Shown here: positions 60,729 to 64,000 of the stretch, in pieces
How the letters are laid out: the number at the start of each line of letters is the position of its first letter
Position numbering within the stretch: position 1 is the first letter of the stretch
Assembly: GCF_000002235.5 (NCBI RefSeq)
Contig: NW_022145601.1
Coordinates: 19,847,389 to 19,911,388, forward strand
Reading direction: 5' to 3'
Length of the DNA stretch: 64,000 nt
Origin: Strongylocentrotus purpuratus
Taxonomy: Eukaryota > Echinodermata > Echinoidea > Camarodonta > Strongylocentrotidae
Position numbers and translations under genes: made by a program
Notes under the pieces: generated by a model
The model's database searches: none
The model's input: the letters and a program-made list of their open reading frames with translations, nothing else
What the model was told of the DNA's origin: nothing

Positions 60729-60945
60729 AGATAAAGACCAGTTATGGTCGTGCGATTGCATTGTGAAAGAAACGTTTTGGAATCGATCAGAAAAGGTTGA
60801 TCATCTAGCGTATAAGTATTGGTGTGTACTGCAAGGTTCTGGAATCATCAAAATGATAAGAAAATCGGCCCAGTCTTCGTAAAGTTACAAGCACTGTACG
60901 CAGAAAGATGTATATGGGAATATACGCACACGTGCGTTTATCTTT
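60729..60945 (+). mobile_element. MITE family 1, half-length copy
   Basis: Same half as the copy at 32484, breaking at the same internal word (GATGTATATGGGA). It starts AAGATAAAGA and a near-complementary TTTATCTTTC follows at its far end. Confidence 0.65.
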
Positions 60946-61689
60946 CACAGTCCAATAGACAAACTAATTTACCAAATATATTAATTAGTAGGCGGTTTCC
61001 CGGCAAATTTTTTATCATCATGTATTAGTCAAAACATATTCTTTCACATGATTGGTAATAGGAGCTTCCATTTCATTTTTTGAAATTGGGGCGTTTCCAA
61101 TACTGGTCTTTACCTTTAAACAGCGAGCGGATTTTAACCGATAAACTAGGAGTTTTTGATTCTCTCCCGTGCAGCGCCATCCTGCGATGAAAACATTTGA
61201 GTGTTCCAGATTTCTGTAGCAGAACCCTGCCTGGCGGAGGGAAGGTGAAATATAAGGTAATGGACCACATTGAATTATTTCTTTGTAATGTAAATATTTG
61301 TAGTTGTAGATAGACAGCAAAACGTTATTGATGCAGAACGATTTCTGCACTCGGAGAAGGGGAGATAATTAGAATGAGAAAGTAAAGAATCTCTGAACTA
61401 TTTTGCTAGGAAACATGGATTTTTATGATCTTTTGAAGTAATCTAATATTGTTCGAGTAGTATACAGGGGCGGATCTAGCTTTTTGCTCAGGGGGGGGTT
61501 GACCAATAATGACGATGCCGAGCATCGTCCACGAGCCGCGAAGCGGCGAGCCGATTTTTTGGGGGTGTTTATTTGAACCCCGTAAGTGATGTTTTCCTGG
61601 CATCTATTAACACAATGGAGACCATAAAAAGCAGTGCATGATAACGTCTTTTTAAATCAAGTAACAGTTAAATACACAGTTATATCCAG

Positions 61690-61790
61690 AGTTAGCATGT
61701 GTTTGGTTAAGTTACCAGATGAGTTGAATATCTTCTCACAATATTTGCACTTGAAAGGGTTTCTCTCCAGCGTGCGTTCTTTTTTCTTTC
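61690..61790 (-). pseudogene. C2H2 zinc-finger fragment inside transposon
   Basis: On the minus strand one frame reads FKCKYCEKIFNSSGNLTKHM, the core of a C2H2 finger, and the frame one base away reads THAGEKP, the standard inter-finger linker, directly before it. A single extra T in the CCCTTTC run explains the shift. The last zinc-binding His is Leu. This is a dead fragment of a zinc-finger gene. Confidence 0.7.
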
Positions 61791-61871
61791 TTTTTTTCTT
61801 TTTTTTTTTCTTTTTTTTTTCCTTTTTTTTTTTTCCTTTTTTTTTTCCTTTTTTTTTTTTTTTTTTTTTTA
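61786..61871. repeat. T-rich tract in transposon
   Basis: Poly-T with single C interruptions, inside the 746-bp transposon and adjoining the zinc-finger fragment. Confidence 0.9.
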
Positions 61872-62026
61872 ATGTGGGGATTTTGAGGATGAGAATCGGC
61901 AACGCTGGCCTAGCTTGTCACTTCGGCGGTGGCCCGTGTCCTCAAAAAAGCTGATGGGGGGGGGGGGCAAGGGACTCTGTGACATTTGTTCGCCCAACCC
62001 CCCCCCCCCCCCTCCCCCCAAAAAGA

Positions 62027-62027
<1 letters not shown>

Positions 62028-62068
<41 letters not shown>
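62028..62068. repeat. (AAT)n microsatellite
   Basis: About 13 AAT units inside the same transposon. Confidence 0.92.
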
Positions 62069-62069
<1 letters not shown>

Positions 62070-62994
62070 GAAATAAATACATAGAAATAGAATAAAAATA
62101 AATTACAAGTTTAAAAAAAAAGATAAGATTTAAAAAAATGGTCCCCGGATTTTTTTTTTGGGGGGGGGGGGGTTGCAACCCCCCCAACCCCCCCTCTAGA
62201 TCCGCCACTGGTATATGATATATTATGTGGAACATACGCTTTGTAACTGCAAGGAAAGGTGGTATACCCAGGGTATGTGAGTTTGGAGGATGGAGAGGAA
62301 GTTAGTATGGATATGTGCAAGAGAGACATACAATTATAGAAAGAGAGTGAGATATGGAGAAAGAGAGAGAGAAGAATTTTCTACAGTAATCCTTACACAT
62401 ATCAGCTTTCGTGAAAATAAGAATACGACGCTTTTAGAATTTTGACTTTCAATTACATTAAAATACCTGTAGTGAAATAAGAATTTGATACCAAATGTTC
62501 AAAAAAGCTTTGTGGTGCAAACATTTCAAAAATATTATTACGAAAACCAGTGCGAATGCCACTGTTTATTTCACCTTTTATGTGACTGTGTGCTTATTTT
62601 CCACTTGAGAAAGCTCCCCCACTTCCCCATTTTTCAGGTAAAAAAGGTAAAACCAATATGAACGTCACAGTTTATTGATTGAATGGCCCATTTAAAAGCA
62701 GGTTGAGTGAATTGTTATCGAGTCAAATCATGTGACCCAGTTTACCTGTTGCAAACGCCTCTACCAGAATCTCATTAACCTTGATTTCTTGGGGTAATCA
62801 AACTGAAATTTTCGAAATCGGCCGTGAAAAGTGCTTTGTTTCAGTCTTTATTGATTTTGTTTTATGAAGAGGTGACAAGAGGAAGACGTATTTTGACTGT
62901 CGTACCATAATGTGTCTCTTGACTTTTTAATTTTTTGTCATCAAGCACGCTTCTGATTATTTCTCTATATTTTGGTGCCTCACAATCCAGAAAG

Positions 62995-63069
62995 AAAGAG
63001 AGAGAGAGAGAGAGAGAGACACACACACACACACAGAGAAAGAGAGAGAGAGAGAAGGGGGGGGGGGGC
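62995..63069. repeat. (GA)n-(CA)n microsatellite and G-run
   Basis: Compound simple repeat ending in a G-run of 12 or more. Confidence 0.9.
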
Positions 63070-64000
63070 GTGGATCGCCCATTTGGGGTGCTTGAATGCG
63101 TTCCATAAAGATACAATACTTGAGTTCTGGTGAAGACGAACAGTATATGTGAAGTTTCGTTATGCCCTATACAAAAAAAACTCTTCTATTGCATTGCAAT
63201 ACATTTTGGACATGATTTTTAATTCGGTGTACACTGTAAAGTATGACTTTATGATATATATCATAAGCCTAAGTCGATAAAACCGGGTGAGACACATCCT
63301 ATCGGCATTACAAGAGGACCACACGTACAATCTTGCAAATATTCAGCATTCTCTCTTTCCCCCTTCTCTTCTTACAGTAAAAGTACTAAGTAGTATCATG
63401 ATAATCTTCCATGTCTTTTGTGCCAGCATCTAGGTTTTCATTCCCAGATGGCCGGTTTTATTCGGTTGTAAGCTGGTTGTGAATTGAATATCTCGAGTGA
63501 TGAAGATGATATCGGAGGCAGATGTAGACTCTCCGACGGAGGAACAAGAGAATAGGGAGGGGGAGGGAGGTTGGGGTCGACAGCTCCCTATTCTGCCTAC
63601 AGATTTGTAATTGTTGTTAGCAACGTCATTAGGTTCATACGACATTCATTTTACAATTGATGGCAGGTATTTAGATATATGTTGACATCCACTCTTGCTT
63701 TTTACCCTCATTGATTTTTGTCTTTGTATAAATGGGTCAAAAGATGTGGTCCGCCCCCTCCCCGATCCTTATAGTGCTGTAGCGACACCCCTGCTCTCCG
63801 GTTTCCACATCCTGTCCGCAAGATAAAAGATCATGAATCGTGGCACTGGTGAATATCATCTTACAACCAGGGCGCCAGAAGATTTAAAGCAATGCACTGT
63901 TTTAGCGTGGAAATTACCATCGATAGGAAGAGAATTTCACCACTCCCGTCCTAAGTGATATGAATTTCATCTTGATCAACTCATACTGGCATTAACGGGT

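Larger units (their letters stand above)
61465..62210. mobile_element. 746-bp DNA transposon with 5-bp target duplication
   Basis: Inverted ends CAGGGGCGGATCTAG and the complement CAGTGGCGGATCTAG are flanked by GTATA on both sides (61460-61464 and 62211-62215). The inside has T-, G- and C-runs, an (AAT)n tract and a broken zinc-finger fragment. No transposase is present. The superfamily is not certain; a hAT-like or related cut-and-paste element is possible. Confidence 0.78.
59091..64000. other. Upstream of membrane protein gene; transposons only
   Basis: The first few hundred bases must hold the membrane protein promoter, but no clear motif was seen. The rest has MITE family 1 copies, the 746-bp transposon and a microsatellite; no gene was recognised to the window end. 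Confidence 0.6.

Overview
The window is AT-rich animal nuclear DNA: genes are split by GT-AG introns, there are no bacterial operons, and the spaces hold microsatellites, poly-G/poly-C runs, short inverted-repeat transposons and non-LTR retrotransposon debris. A secreted single-domain C-type lectin, the type of repeats and the mitochondrial copper chaperone gene fit a marine invertebrate deuterostome, most likely an echinoderm such as a sea urchin. The organism is an inference; no sequence in the window names it.

Three protein genes can be supported exon by exon with matching splice phases. (1) On the minus strand, a secreted C-type lectin of 186 residues has its signal-peptide exon at 30217-30353, then an intron of about 18 kb, then exons at 12070-12259 and 10754-10987. 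(2) On the plus strand, a seven-exon SCO1-type cytochrome c oxidase copper chaperone (313 residues) lies between 37861 and 45737, with the CxxxC motif and the distal histidine at the family spacing. (3) On the minus strand, a six-exon four-pass membrane protein of 173 residues lies between 59090 and 53297; its cysteine-rich N-terminus resembles the LAPTM family, but that name is tentative.

Layout: 1-9000 has no recognisable gene, only transposon copies and repeats. 9000-30400 is the lectin gene, its giant intron filled with miniature inverted-repeat elements (MITEs), a tRNA-derived SINE and low-complexity DNA. 30400-37860 is intergenic. 37861-46700 is SCO1 with its 3' UTR; its introns carry MITEs, a tandem duplication of an exon end, and two antisense LINE fragments that fill intron 6 almost from splice site to splice site. 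46700-53296 is intergenic with a possible NRF1/YY1-type promoter, a GC-rich island and a striking double palindrome. 53297-59090 is the membrane protein gene, with a decayed exon copy and three inverted-repeat elements in its introns. 59091-64000 holds more MITEs and a 746-bp transposon with a clean 5-bp target duplication that contains a broken C2H2 zinc-finger fragment.

The three genes are not functionally linked as far as can be seen. The richest signals are in the mobile DNA: several unrelated MITE families all bounded by TTAA, and repeated rearrangement of exon ends and splice-site surroundings. No convincing new multi-gene system was found.
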